Shown here piece after piece: positions 38,701 to 52,635 of a DNA stretch of 64,000 bases. The position numbers and the translations under genes were made by a program. This DNA comes from Sipunculus nudus (Eukaryota > Annelida > Sipuncula > Golfingiida > Sipunculidae). Below the pieces are notes generated by a model. That model was not told the DNA's origin. It made no database searches and worked only from the letters and a program-made list of their open reading frames with translations. The stretch lies in NCBI GenBank assembly GCA_026874595.1, contig CM049309.1, positions 13,318,576-13,382,575 on the forward strand, read 5' to 3'. Each line of letters opens with the position of its first letter. The stretch's first letter is position 1.

Positions 38701-39719
38701 AATGCATGTAATTATCTTTTATCAGCTTTGTATTTATTACTTTTATTTGTTTGAACTGAGCACATGTTTATCATTGATATCAGAGCTATACAAAAATTTG
38801 TAGATTAACCAAATTTGTAGGTAAAAAAAATTCATTGTACTGTAAATCATACTGGAAACAACATCTTAGTCAGTGAGTCTGTTTTTCATTTTCAGACTAA
38901 GGATGAGTCAGTAGTCATGACTTTAGGAGCAATGTTACTGAGGTTTACTTAGCCAGGAATAGCCATGTTGTGCAGTTCTCCATCTGGGCAGGTTCTCACT
39001 GGGGGGCTGTGAATAATTTAATAGATATGTTCATTAGTCAGCCTTGGCACAGACAGCGCTGTTGTAGACAGTCAGACAGCAACTGGTCACCACCAGCCAG
39101 ACCTGCTTGTTGCATAATTAGGGCTTGTGAATTAGTTAATTAGTGAAATCATTAATTTAACCAGGCAATACTCATGAGAGATTAGGTTTTGTGGCAATGC
39201 TCTTGCCGATGTTCTGTTTTCCAACGATTGTCTGTAACATGTGATTTTCACTATGGACAGTAATCAGGTACATTTATTCAGTTGTTCCCATATAAATTTA
39301 TCAAGACGCCAATTTTTAACATTTTCAAAATGCTGAATCTAGTCCATTTTAGTTTTATAAATTCTTTAATCTTAATTAATTACAAATTTCAAAGTAATTA
39401 TACTTATAATTAATAACATTATTAGCGTTCACAGTAATTGTCATCGTAATTGATTTTGAATCAAACACAATGTTGATTTTGATCCTGTGATTATAAGGTA
39501 AGACATTTATTTACTTCTTTTTAAATATCTAAACATTATTTTAAATACAAGTGAACAATAGACTGCAACTATAGGCACAGTTTGCCATGTTGGCACCATG
39601 CTCAGCTATACATATAGACTATCATTGATATTGTTCTCCTAATAAAATACTATTAAGAGCATCCATAAAGAAATGATTTTATATGCCAGTCTTAGATAGT
39701 AAGATGGCATGTATTATGG

Positions 39720-40190
39720 TATACTGACAGTCCATCTGTCTGTCCATTTACTTTAAGTGTCACCACAATAACTTAGCAGGATTTCAATGGATTTTCACAA
39801 AACTCACCATAACTACTTACTAATAGTTTATCTCATTTTAGTTTGATTTATAGATAAAATCCATGCAAGTTTAATGAGGTCATAGGGCACAAACTACTGT
39901 GTGGTGTCGTGGCAATAACTTATCAGGAATATGATTCATTTTAATGAAACTCTACAGAAATATTAACCAATATAATATCTCGTCTAAGTTCCATTCCTGG
40001 AAAAATCCATGCCTATTTAATGAGGTCAGAGGTCACTAGACTTTTGGGGCGTTGTGACGACTCACCAAAAATTTGATGGATATTCATGAAACTCATTTTA
40101 AATATTAACCAATAAATACTTTCTCACTGGAATTCTTGGCAAAAATTCATGCATAATTTAATGAGGTCAGATTTCACAAGACATTAGTTG
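39720..40190. repeat. degenerate ~143-bp tandem repeat
   Basis: The phrase AATGAGGTCA recurs near 39873, 40019 and 40160. Each copy is preceded by AAAATCCATGC or a close relative, and the units share words such as CACAAxAACTxAxCAGGA. The left border has CAGTCCATCTGTCTGTCCAT, which also resembles borders of other mollusc repeats. Confidence 0.65.
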
Positions 40191-41211
40191 ATGCTGTAAA
40201 GAGGAATCATGAATGGTTTGGGTTATACAATGCGGTTTTCTTTTTGTTTGTGAGCGTTTTAAATTTGTGGTATTTGTGAAGGTTAATCATCACAAAAGTA
40301 ACATATTCATGAATAAGACGCCACATCTGCACATGTGAACAGTACTTAGTGACCTGTAATTCAAAGACAATAGGTCAAAGAGAAATAATGTCAGTTGATA
40401 CTGATGTATGTCTGATACTATTGCATGAAGAATTCTCGCCTGTTCGATGTTCCCATAACTCCTTGTTCAGTTGTTAAGAAGTTGTGTATTATTAATTGAT
40501 TATGCATAAATGCAGTCACTCTAATCAATTTTGAAAGAAAAGGACCAATCATTGATTTAATCAATAAATCGGCACACCACATCTCTGCTACAGCTTTAAA
40601 CAAAGTACTTGCATAAAAGTGAGGTAGAGGGGAAAAAAAATCCCCCCAAAAAACTGTTTTGAGATATCATCTTGAACTTTGATATAAGCCAATTAAAAAG
40701 TGGTTTGCCGTTACTGGTCACTTAAAATTATGTTCCATTTATAATTAATGTAAATAAAAAAATGTCGAAAAATGTTAAAACTTCATATGAAAATGATTGT
40801 GAATACCAGAAGTACATATAGCATCATGTTAAAGAGTACTACACCAGGTTTAAATTGATATATATTTCTTGGGTCAAAAACCTAGTTGCTTAAATCTCAC
40901 TCAATTTACATGAAGTTAAATATCTTCACACACACATAAAATTGTAAATGCAACATCTCACATATCTTTATTATATTTTTTTACGGTATTGATTTCAGCT
41001 ATCAAGAATTGTATTTCTTCACCTGTATTCATCAATATATATTATATTTTTATTAATTGTGCCAAGCCTACTTGTGTATATTTGTTTTAATTCTTTTACA
41101 TCAGTTTGGCCTTGGTAGCAGTTATTTTCTCTCTTCTTAGTGCCCTCTAATATAACACTTGATTTTCTTTTCTAAGACCAATAAAATCTGGGACAATATA
41201 TATATATATTC

Positions 41212-41434
41212 TTAGGGCCCTGTGCGGGCCGAAAAATTTAACCTACACCCACCCTGCATTTTGCACTGTCAGCCCGCAGCCCACCCTGCAATCAAAGAGA
41301 AAAGTTCAGCCTTCCCTGCCCTGCTGTTTCTTTGATTCTTTGAGTCTGCACCCACCCGCAAAGATTTCTTTCAGCCTGCACTGTGCGGGCCCTTGCAGGC
41401 TGTGGGTCAAAACCCGCCCCGCACAGGGCCCTTA
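41212..41434. mobile_element. Harbinger-like MITE with TTA target duplication
   Basis: The left end GGGCCCTGTGCGGGCCG (from 41215) and the right end, read inverted from 41431, GGGCCCTGTGCGGGGCGGG form terminal inverted repeats of about 14 perfect bases and more with mismatches. TTA flanks both sides (41212-41214 and 41432-41434). The 217-bp interior is GC-rich relative to its surroundings and has no coding capacity. A TWA target duplication and GGG-type ends are typical of PIF/Harbinger elements (family knowledge). Confidence 0.8.
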
Positions 41435-44400
41435 TTTCCTCGCTAATAGTAATATTAACAGAGATCTGAAACAGTTTTCTCTGAAGCTGGTGATGCCTTT
41501 AAGATTGCTTATGGAATCATTGTCTTTGGGCTAGCGAGGCAAGGTCAAGGCTGTCTTGCGTTTGCCAAGGTACTGGGTGATGGCCAAAGGAAATGGGATC
41601 CAAGAAATAAAATGCACCATGTTTGCAAGGCAAGATATAGTCGATTGGCTTCTGAAGGAATGGCAGTGCACTTGATGAGGGCTTAAATATTACAAAGAGT
41701 CTGTTTACCTTCAGCATAAGCTTGTTCTGGTAAAACGAAGAGGAGCCATTTTCACTGATGTTGCTGAATGGATCATTCAATGTGGTCATTGATTTGAATC
41801 AGGCAGGAAGCTTTGTTATTGGAAAAAATATATAAACCAAATACATCTTGTGGTCTTAATGATACTTGTCTCGAAAGATCAAAAGCACTGGGGTTATATT
41901 CTTAATGTTGCTTTAGCATACACGTCTTGTAGCAGCAGTTTAAATAAACCCTTGACAACACAGTGTTTTATTTTTTTTTAAAGAATAAGTCTGTGACTTC
42001 TTAGCAGTTAGATAGCACTGTCAAAAATATTGGGCTGTGGTTGTAGGACTGAATATCAACCTGACCACAAAGGACTTTACAGGACCCTAGAAATACAGAA
42101 TCAACCCTCCAACAATGACATCTCATGAATGCATTAAAGGGGCCTATTCTGTTGTCTGAAGTGTATTAACTATAAAAACTCCCTCTAACCTTTCATAAAA
42201 ATAGGCCAGAAAACGCTGATCTCACCACACACACTGTTCCTTTTGTGTACATCAACATGTTTATAATGTGGAGGGGGGGCCACCAAATAATCAAAACACA
42301 TACACAACTACATCTGACAGATAGTCCGACAAACTAGGGTTTTGCAATGGGCGTTTTTCTGTTTGTCAGCAATATCATTTACCATGTTTACCAATTAACA
42401 GCTTGTTGATATACAAGCTCATCCATCCATCAGTTCTAAGAACTTCTCTCAAGAGGAATTACCCATTTATTTAATTAAGGTGCCTAATCACCTCCCTTTT
42501 GAAAAAGATATTATGTGATTTCTTGCTTCCTCTTGTATATATTAATGATCTAAGGGTAATTTTGGTGGTGAAAAGTTCTTTTACGGCCTTGTTTATCAAC
42601 AACATTTGTTAACACAGCAGTGTTGACAAATGGGTAAAAACATGTAACCTAAGGCGGTAGGTAAAATATATATGCAGAGGTTGAAAGGTCACTTTTTGCA
42701 AAACTCCATTTGCATATCTCTAGCTTATTTGACTTGCTGCCAGACCACTTTGTTGAATTTGTTTTGATTATTTTGGCAGGCCCCCACATATATTATAAAC
42801 ACTTTGATATAAACAAAACAAGCAGCCTAGTTTCTTAAAAAAGTGCCTGGAAACCCAACCTTTTCCTTTTTGCCTTAGGGAGTTTATCTTTCAATGAATA
42901 CGGCTTTGAATAAATGTTGTATTATGTGTTATATCATGAACGATGTTTCACAATATTTATCATATAATGAGACAAGGTATCATTACCTTCATATTATTCA
43001 GAATATATGCACAGATTTCTTTTTATTGTTAACATATGATGTACTTTTCTTGGTGGTCCTTGCTTAGAAAACAGATAAATACTGTTATAATCAACTGCAG
43101 TGTGTTATACTCATAACTACTACGTTTTTTGTGACCGCGGTAGATTCATACCTCTTAGGTGAGTAAAGATGTTCAGAATCAGTATCTGACTTGTGAATGA
43201 GTCAGTGAGAAGCTGCTGATGCTGGGGATGATTTAGAGGTGATGGATGCACACATGTTTTCTAGGTATGAATCGTTTCTGCCCAGGTAGGCCTCAGCATT
43301 CAAATCAGTGAACATATCTCGCCAGCTGTCAGGTTCAGGTAAGTTAACGAGCAGCACATGCAAGGGTTACCTGAGGAAGGTGCAAAAAAAAAAACAGCAG
43401 GGTTTCCTGGATGAGCTGTGTTCTTCCGAATTACTGGGATTCAAACATTCTGCGGTCAGCTCATTTCGCGACTTTGTATTTGATTGTGTGCTATTCAGTA
43501 AAAAGGTAAATATTGACTTAATGTGGAACTCGGTACTCCAGTGGCATTGGTAAACACTTGGCATAGTCATGCTATATATATAGTCAAGTTGTTACCACTC
43601 AGACGGATACACATTGAATTTGTAACACTTAGTCTAAAGGGCTTGATATTTTGGAGGTTTTTTTTTCCAAGTGTGAGTTTTACAATCTTTTACACCGATA
43701 ATAAACAAAATTAGTATTCTGTAATATAAAGGAAATGTATACTTTCAGAAAAATAATAGTTATATAATGAAAGGAGGTGTTCATTGTGTCTCCTGAGTTG
43801 AATATATCAGCTCAAATTTTGATCATCCACCAAAACTTTATTCATGCCGTTGATGACATCGCAATGAAAACATTGCATTGTACAAGCTATTTTGAGCATT
43901 ATTGGTCATTATGTATCAAACATATATGTTAAAAAACTCTTAAAGCCTTATTTTGCATACATACTTGTACACATTTCTACTTATAAAAAAAAAATTAAAA
44001 CTCTGAAAATAATTTGTTAAACACAGTAATGTAAGCCTTTGAGTAAAACCCTCTAAAATGCACATTTACCTGGGGTAAACATATTAATTAGACATTAATT
44101 GATTAAACATTAAACATATTAATTAGTCATAAATTATGTTTTATATAATTTTATAATGAAGGATAAGGTAATATGAGGAGGTAAAATATATCCTTGAAAT
44201 TAAGTTTTCCCACAATTGCTCATCTATATCTTATCAATCTTTCCAGCTTATCTGATTTTTTATTATTGGTAATTTTTTTTGGTTTCCTCTGTAAATGAGA
44301 CAAGCTGACTTTCATGATGATGTTGATTAGCTATCATTGTTCCTGGAAAATCTGAGGGGACTTTTGTGGAAAATTGACATCACTGCAATATGCTTCCACT

Positions 44401-46848
44401 GGGTAGAGATTTGAGAAGATATCAAAAGTTCCAGAATATATGTCTAGGGTAACTTTATAATCAGTGAGTTTATTATGAGTAAATAAGGATGTTAATTTTA
44501 TATTTATCATAATTTTTCATAAACATGATTTAGTCAGTTTCTAGTAATACAGGATGTATGCTGTATAATATGACCCATAATATGCAGTCTGGTGTAACAC
44601 TAACAGGCCAATACAATACAATACAACAATATTTATATATAAGTATGTATAAATTTTATTTAGGTCAGCGTATACAAACAGTAAAACGTTAGCAACAGGC
44701 TATTAATACCGTCCACTATCACTAGTATCATTAATTCAAGAGTAAAAATATAAAAGATGTTATAGCTGGTTTACCCACTGCCAAATTTATACCTGGGAAT
44801 AATTTAGCCTAGGCAACAACATTCCCTGGGGTATATCCTAGCCTAGCCTATTTTATACCCTCTCAGGCCAGTTTATAACCTCTGACACCCATGACAGAAA
44901 CTCGCTGTTTCGTGTCAGATGCACAACATCCATGTGTGAATGACAGTATTTATGACGTACATATAAGCTGGTAATATCTATGTGCTATCGTAATTGAATT
45001 TTAATTATCTTGTTTATATGATTTAGGGTTGGATTATCCATCCATATATAGGAAATATGTGTATTTGCATTTATGTTTAATTCATTTATTTGTTCATTTG
45101 CCTTTTGTTGTTAATATTTGACACTGTCATGGGAAAATAATATTAATTATTAATTGTTAAGAAAATTTAATAGAAACATCAGGAATACTTATGATAAGTC
45201 CAGGAAGCATTCACATACATCATTTAACTAACTGATAACAAACAGGATATTACTTATCAAAATGTATTATAAAAACAAAACCCATACATCTCGGCACTTT
45301 CCTGTTAAAAACTAGACTCAGTAAAGTCTGTAGTAAAGAATAAAAAGGACTTCTCATATTTTTATTATGTTAAAGTGTTTATAAGAAGACCATTAAAATT
45401 GAGCATTATTTAGTATACTGAGCTTGAAAATACTAATTAGAAAAATCAAACATTGATAACAACATATCCTCCTTGGTGAAGGTGAAAGTTTAACCCCTGA
45501 TCCAGATAACGCAAGTTCATAAAGAACTCAGATGTTGGTGTAAGCTCCTGTTATAGGTGGGTACTTGTCATGGGCGGCATGCAAATGTAGAAAGAACAAG
45601 CAAATTCTTGGAATTTATGTCCTCTGTTTCCGCCTTGTGTTATTTTAGCTTCCTGTCATCTTCATGTTTGCCTTCCAATGTGTTTTACTTTTTATTTTCC
45701 CCTGAAGATGTCTCTACATGTCTTAGTGCCTGTGTTTTAGTTTTTGTTGTCCCCTGAAAAAGCTCCACATATCATAATTTTTGTTGTGAATTGGGAACAA
45801 AAGGGAAATTTTTTTGTTTGTTTTGGAGCTCGTGATAATAAAGTTTCAGACAAACATTCAAAAACCTATCCTAACTAAGGTATGCATGAGAGCAATAACT
45901 GGCCCAAATGTGGATGACATCGGATAATAAATAGGAAAGTAATCGCATGAAAAACAAAAACCTGACAGACAGAGGGACAGACTGACAGCCTTTCCCAAAT
46001 CAATGTCCCCCTGTTCTGTGGAAGCGGGGGATCTTAATCTTCTAGCGCATATTAAGGCTGCTTAGGTTGTAGGCTCCCTAGGGGGCCCAGAAAGCTACAA
46101 GAATGAACAGGCCTGAAAGACCAGGAAGGCAAGGTGAAAAGTCAGATGAGACTGACATCATCAGTTAGATCAGATTATACCCCCTCCTTTATTTCCAGCT
46201 ATGATGAAATAAGTATGATGGACATTTAAACACACAGTGGTTTCAAACATTAGGGTTCAGTGCTTGGTAAATATGGTTTGATTTCCTGTAATGGAAGTGG
46301 CAAAGTCAGGGCTGGATGGGTGAGATTGTCGAGCAATATATGCTAGTGCGGAGATACCGAGAGTACGATAAATATGAGCGAGTTACGACCACGAGATGTG
46401 ACAGACAGCTATAATGAAGACTGCTTCTCCATAAGGAATGTACAAGGGTTACCATGGAGATATTAACATTATGGTTTTAACCTTGAATTTCTTTATGAGA
46501 GGCCAGTAGTGTCCTTAGTTATAACTCCTGTTATGAATTTAGGTTATGTATGCACGTGTTGTTATGAAATTTCATATGTGAAAATAAACTACTTAAACAC
46601 TGAAATTAAAAAAAAAATTGAAAATCATGAAAATGTTTTAATTCTTTTGTCATTGTTTTATTTTTAATCTTAAAATTAGATTTAATTTCCTCAGATCATG
46701 GTAACACTAAATTAACATTACACTTGTAATGGTATGGAAGAGGACAAAAAAGTATTAAATATACATAAATAAATTTGAACTCCTTTTAGACTACAGTACA
46801 ATTAGAAAACATATACAGGAAAAGATAGGCCACATTCTCCATATTTTT

Positions 46849-48399
46849 ATGCCCCCGTCACAAAGTGGCTGGGGCATATAGTTTTACCCATGTCCGTCAT
46901 TTCGTCCTTCTGTACTTCCGTCATTCTGAAATAAAACAGTTGTACTGACTTTTTTTCTCAGTGCCTGCAGATATTGGCCTGATTTTTGGTGTGTGGGCAG
47001 ATAATGACCAGTTACAGATCGAGTTCGCGTTTTGTCCCCGTTGACCTATTTTTGTATGTTTTACGGCTCCTTAACTTAGAAAATTTCATGAAAAATAAAA
47101 ATTTTCATGACAAATACACATGTACAGAATTTTTTTTGCAATGCCTGCAGATATTGGCCTGATTTTTAGTGTGTGGGCAGATAATGACCAGTTACAGATC
47201 GAGTTCACGTTTCGTCCCAGTTGACCTATTTTTGTATGTTTTACGGCTCCTTAACTTAGAAAATTTCATGAAAAATAAAAATTTTCATGACAAATACACA
47301 TGTACGGAATCTTTTTTGCAATGCCGCCAGATATTGGCCTGATTTTTGGTGTGTGGGCAGATAATGACAAGTTACAGATCGAGTTCGCGTTTCGTCCCAG
47401 TTGACCTATTTTTGTATGTTTTACGGCTCCTTAACTTAGAAAATTTCATGAAAAATAGAAATTTTCATGACAAATACACATGTATGGACTTTTTTTTCGC
47501 AATGCCTGCAGATATTGGCCTGATTTTTGGTGTGTGGGCACATATTGACCAGTTACAGATCGAGTTAGCGTTTCGTCCCAGTTGACCTACTTTTGACTGT
47601 TTTACGGCTCCTGAACATAGAAAATTTCATGAAAAATATAAATTTTCATGACAAATACACATGTACTGACTTCTTTTTGCAATACCTGCAGATATTGGCC
47701 TGATTTTTGGTGTGTGGGCAGATAATGACCAGTTACAGATCAAGTTCACGTTTCGTCCCAGTTGACCTATTTTTGTATGTTTTACGGCTCCTTAACTTAG
47801 AAAATTTCATAAAAAAGTGCACATGTACAGACTTTTTTTCGCAATGCCTGCAGATATGGGCCTGATTTTTGGTGTGTGGGCAGATAATGACAAGTTACAG
47901 ATCGAGTTCTTGGTTTTTTACCCCATTTGACCTACTTTTGACCATTTGACTGCTCCTGAACATAGAAAGGTTCATGAAAACTAGAAATTTTCATAACAAA
48001 TGCATATGTACCGACTTTTTTTCCTCAATGCCTGCAGATACCACCCTGATTTTGTATGTGTGGGCAGATAATGACAGTTACAGATCGAGTTCGCGTTTTA
48101 TCCCGGTTGACCTACTTTTCATTGTTTTACTGCTTCTAAACATAGAAAATTTCATGAAAGACAGAAATTTTTATGGAAAATGCACATGTATGGACTTTTT
48201 TTCACAGTGCCTGCAGATACTGGCCTGATTTTTGGTGTGTTGCTGGACAATGACCCGTAACAGATTGAGTTTGCATTTTGCCCTTGTTGACCTACTTTGA
48301 CCATATAACACCTCCTGAACTTAAAAAATTTTCCTAAATTTAACAAATGTTTCTAATTTGCCCCAGGCGGGGGCATTCGTGTTGTTCCTACACATCTAG
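46849..48399 (+). mobile_element. Pearl/Helentron-like non-autonomous element with 180-bp tandem core
   Basis: The left end ATGCCCCCGTC contains a hairpin (ATGCCCC 46849-46855 with GGGGCAT 46871-46877). The right end has an inverted partner GGCGGGGGCAT and a hairpin TGCCCC/GGGGCA (48359-48375), followed by an ending CTAG at 48396-48399. The core is about eight tandem units, anchored by AGATATTGGCCTG at 46969, 47149, 47329, 47510, 47690, 47852, 48036 and 48215. The first five are nearly identical and the last three diverged. Flank, tandem core, flank is the layout described for bivalve Pearl elements and other Helentron-associated elements. Open frames through the core are repeat translations. 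Confidence 0.75.
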
Positions 48400-49204
48400 T
48401 TATAAATGTATCTCACCCAGTGAGAAAATCACTGATTTGACGAGGCCTTTATCTGTAATATTTAGAGAACACACATTAAAGCTGCATTTCCATAAGTGCG
48501 AATGCAAGAGCAAGCACATTAATAATTGCATTTATGATAATATCATTAGAGCATTTCCATATGCATGTCAGTGAGCGCAAGAGCTAGAGAAATGCGGGGG
48601 CCATTTCCTTAATTGCGCAAGGTAGACCGTCATGCATATTTACATGGGAATTCCTTTTAATGACATCATGAAATGAGGGCATACCTGTGTTTACAGCATG
48701 TGCCTAAGCAAAGCTGACCTGAGTACAGACGATGATCAATGATGACGAGGACACATTGGAAGAATCAGTAATAAAAGGCACCATATATACTGTTAATATA
48801 ATATATATATATATACTTATATATATACTCTTTATCACACTAAAGTTTGAATGATTAGTTATGTGTAACAATAGAAATGTGGAACATAGAGGGAAAGTCT
48901 TCAAATACAAATATATTTTAAGATAAATATTTACAGATCTGAAGATGTCTTTAATTCTAGAGTTATTACTTTGGTAAGTTCTACAAAAGTCATTAAATGA
49001 AACCTAAATTTCTCTGATGTACTGTGCTTAAAAGAATATGTTTTGTGTCACATATATATGGAAACACACCCAGCAAATGGTTTGCAACTCATATTTGCGT
49101 TCACCTTTGCTCTGCGCTCTCGCTTATGGAAACATAGCTTAAGGCTGTTATGACACAGAGGCACATTACTTGGGATCAAAGTAGGAACTGTCAGCATCCA
49201 AAAC

Positions 49205-50125
49205 CCAGTGCCTTAACCCACAAGGCTATATTCGACCCTCCTGCATGGATTTGATTGACCTATGCCTTAACCACATGGCTATATTCTACCCCTCATGCAT
49301 GGATTTTGATTGGCCAGTGCCTTAACCACAAGGCTATATTCCAACTTCCTGCCTGGATTTTGATTGGCCTATAGATGCCTTAACCACAAAGCTATATTCT
49401 ACCCCTAATGCATGGATTTTAGTTGTCCAATGCCTTAACCACAAGGCTATTATCTATCCTCCTGCATGGATATTGGTTGTCAAGTGCCTTAACCACAAGG
49501 CTATATTCTGCCCCTCCTACATGGATTTTGGTTGTCCAATGCCTTAACCACAAGGCTAAATTCCACCCTCCTGCATGTATTTTGATTGGACTATGCCTTA
49601 ACCACATGGCTATATTCCACCCTCCTGCATGTATTTTGATTGGACTATGCCTTAACCACATGGCTATATTCCACCCTCCTGCATGTATTTTGATTGGACT
49701 ATGCTTTAACCACATGGCTATATTCCACCCTCCTGCATGTATTTTGATTGGACTATGCCATAACCACAAGGCTATATTCCACCATCCTGCATGTATTTTG
49801 ATTGGACTATGCCATAACCACAAGGCTATATTCCAACCTCCTGCATGTATTTTGATTGGACTATGCCATAACCACAAGGCTATATTCCACCCTCCTGCAT
49901 GTATTTTGATTGGACTATGCCTTAACCACATGGCTATATTCTACCCTCCTGCATGGATTTGATTGGCCTATGCCTTAACCACATGGCTATTTTCTACCCC
50001 TCATGCATAGATTTTGATTGGCCAGTGCCTTAACCACAAGGCTATATTCTACCCTCCTGCTTGGATATTGGTTGTCAAGTGCCTTAACCTCAATGCTATA
50101 TTCTGCCCCTCATGCATGGATTTTT
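49205..50125. repeat. 54-bp minisatellite, about 17 units
   Basis: Units of 54 bp (for example ATTTTGATTGGACTATGCC then TTAACCACATGGCTATATTC) repeat about 17 times. The central units (about 49560-49920) are nearly identical and the outer ones diverged. Because 54 is divisible by three, uninterrupted frames of 170-179 codons run through on both strands as 18-residue repeats. I regard them as non-coding. Each unit carries an inverted CCAAT word (ATTGG) and, on the minus strand, a tRNA box-A-like word. Confidence 0.95.
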
Positions 50126-50873
50126 GTCAGCTAGCAGGGTATACTGCAAAATGAAATATGAGATCATGGTAGTATCTTATATTCGAGCCAGCCAGTTTAA
50201 TAAAAAGCAATTTCATGAAATACCATTTATCTTTATGTTTTGAAATGATTAATCTCAAGGTCAGATTGTTAGTTCCAAGGTCATGATAGCAACTGACACC
50301 TGAGGGACATGTTAAATCATGGTAACAAACTTAAAATAGTTGAGATGGTTTTACATGAATGTCACAACAGCTACACTGATCATTTTAGGAGTGTAAAATA
50401 AAGCTAGCTATAAACTGTGCAGGTTTATTTTTAGCCTATTGTTCCATCTTGACATGCTGTCAGATGCGGTGTTCGGATAATACTGGAAGTCAATACAGCT
50501 GTAGCCATAACAACTGGTCATGCAGCCAGTCGGCAGCTACAAATGACACTCAAAATAATACCAGGACCCCACACTTGTTGTGGGCTGATATTATAAACAA
50601 ATCACTCAACACCGACTCTGGTTTATACCTGTCATTATGCCCTGACCCCATGTTGGTTTTTCTACTTTTTTTACCAATTTGTTATAAATGTCTGATATAT
50701 TTAGTGCTCCGTCTTTACCGCTGCTGAACCGTCCATGCATAATAGCCCTAGTAACATTAATAACATGTTTATGCCATATTTAGTACCTGGAAAAGGTCAC
50801 TTTCAGCTGCTAGTAGTTCCTGTTTTTCTGTTTGTGTTAGAACTTCCTGCCTGTAAAGCCTGCTGTAGTCAGT

Positions 50874-51318
50874 GCCAGTAGGGGTGAAAGGGGTACTTTA
50901 GTACTCGAGTCTTGATAACACCTAGTACCTACCGAGTACTCGAGTCCAAAATTTTGACTTGAGATCTAGTTGTATACCATACACGAATAATTGAATATTA
51001 CTGCAAACAAACAGGCAGTCTAATTAAAATGATTATCGTAGAGCTTTAAAATTGTCAATTTGTGTTAGTGGATTTATGCATTATCTCTTCATGAAAAAAA
51101 ATCTGATTTTGGACTTACATTTCAGAGTTATTTGCCTTGGAGTGGATTTCCACTCTTTATGTTTATTCCTTTGCTGCATGAGAGTTTAAAAAGCCATCAC
51201 CTTTCTGATTTTTTGCATCAGCAAATTGTTGCCATGGTGACGAGTACTTGATTCGGAACTTAGTTATGTCTGTCGAGTACTTGGGAGTCAAACAAAATTA
51301 TATCCAATTCAGCCCCAT
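50874..51318. mobile_element. possible hAT-like non-autonomous element
   Basis: The left part starts TAGGGGTGAAAGGGGTACTT and holds several GAGTACTCGAGTC words. The right part holds CGAGTACTTGGGAGTC and ends near CAGCCCCATCA. The inverted relation is partial and no target duplication was confirmed. Confidence 0.35.
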
Positions 51319-52195
51319 CATTGGGTGACCACTGTAATTTGACAAAATTTTTAACAATGGTTAATTCTCGCAAGGAGTATGTTAGATTGAATAAAGAGAT
51401 AAGGTACTGAACCCATTAAGTAGATACAGACAGTGAATATTGTAGAATATTAAAGTAATATGGTCAAATAAGTGTAAATCTAGGAAAACAGTGCATGTGT
51501 CCCACAATATTTGACTCAAATAAAGCTTTTTTTCTTGGTTATTGGGTCTGGCAACAGATATGGGTAATGATACAGTCTTGCATACAGATGTATTCAGTGT
51601 GTCCCCACTCATATATATGGCTGCTGGATAAAGGGCATGAACTGAGTTAATTTTTTTTTCACAGTGAAGTATATATGAGGATGAATGTATTGTTTAAGTT
51701 AATTGTTAATACTTTCAGGAATGTGAAGGGATGATAAATGGTGGTACTTAAATGCTCTTAATTACATGAAAACATGGTCACTTGAGCTGCATGTGGGCTC
51801 GTGTATCCAATGTGCTTTGTTGAATGTTGTTTATTAGTTGACAGTGATGTAGGTCAATTTTGATTTTTTTGGGGTAAAGTGTCCTTTACCCTTTGCAAAA
51901 CTGGGATTATCTGAGACATATTTTCAACATCAAATAATGTTAAAGGAAGAGGGGTGTTTTTAAGTGCCGATTTTAAAACATTTGTGCATCATGTGCATAG
52001 GTGGGACCATAGGCGCCACCCTTTGTCTGGTTCATCTATAGAGTTAACCTCTGATGCCACCATGGAGTTGTTAGACTGTGACACTGACACACATTTCTCT
52101 TTGATTTTGTTCATATGTTTCCTGTGTCTTTTTCTGAGGTGTGATCATGATACAGAGTTGATGATCCAGAATGTGTGTTGAGGTGTATAGTATCA

Positions 52196-52635
52196 GTAGG
52201 GGTGTAACAGTGCATCAAATAAACCATGCATTGAATTGCAACCCCTCTATTATATTAATTGTAATTGATCCATAACCTCGACATCGATCTGTTCAGATGT
52301 TATTTTATGTATGCACCACCCTAAAACTTTCAGTGAGCTGTCAGCTTTGATGGTCCCAACTGTGATATCAAGACTATTAACTGGGTATGTTTCAACTGGT
52401 CGGTAAAGCACTCAGCTGGCTTTAGAAAAATAAACAGGAAAAAACAGAGGACAAGCTGTGCTTTTCCTTTAATGGTCAAAATTACTTAAAATCTTTTCTA
52501 GTAAAGTATTTAAATTTAATTTAAAAGAAAGTCTGAAATTTACTCCTAAAGTATTGAATTGAGAATTGAATCAAAGGATAAAGAATCAATTACTAAATTG
52601 ATGTAAAATATTCCTGACAATTCACAGGCCTAGTG
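52196..52635. mobile_element. possible hAT-like non-autonomous element
   Basis: Starts TAGGGGTGTAACAGTGCATC, a form common at hAT ends. It may end at ACAATTCACAGGCCTA near 52634, which is a weak inverted match. Internal ATTGAATTG words recur near both ends. No target duplication was confirmed. Confidence 0.35.

Noticed and set aside
47346-48228. Frames of 79-84 codons
   Set aside because: Translations of the 180-bp tandem core of the Pearl-like element.
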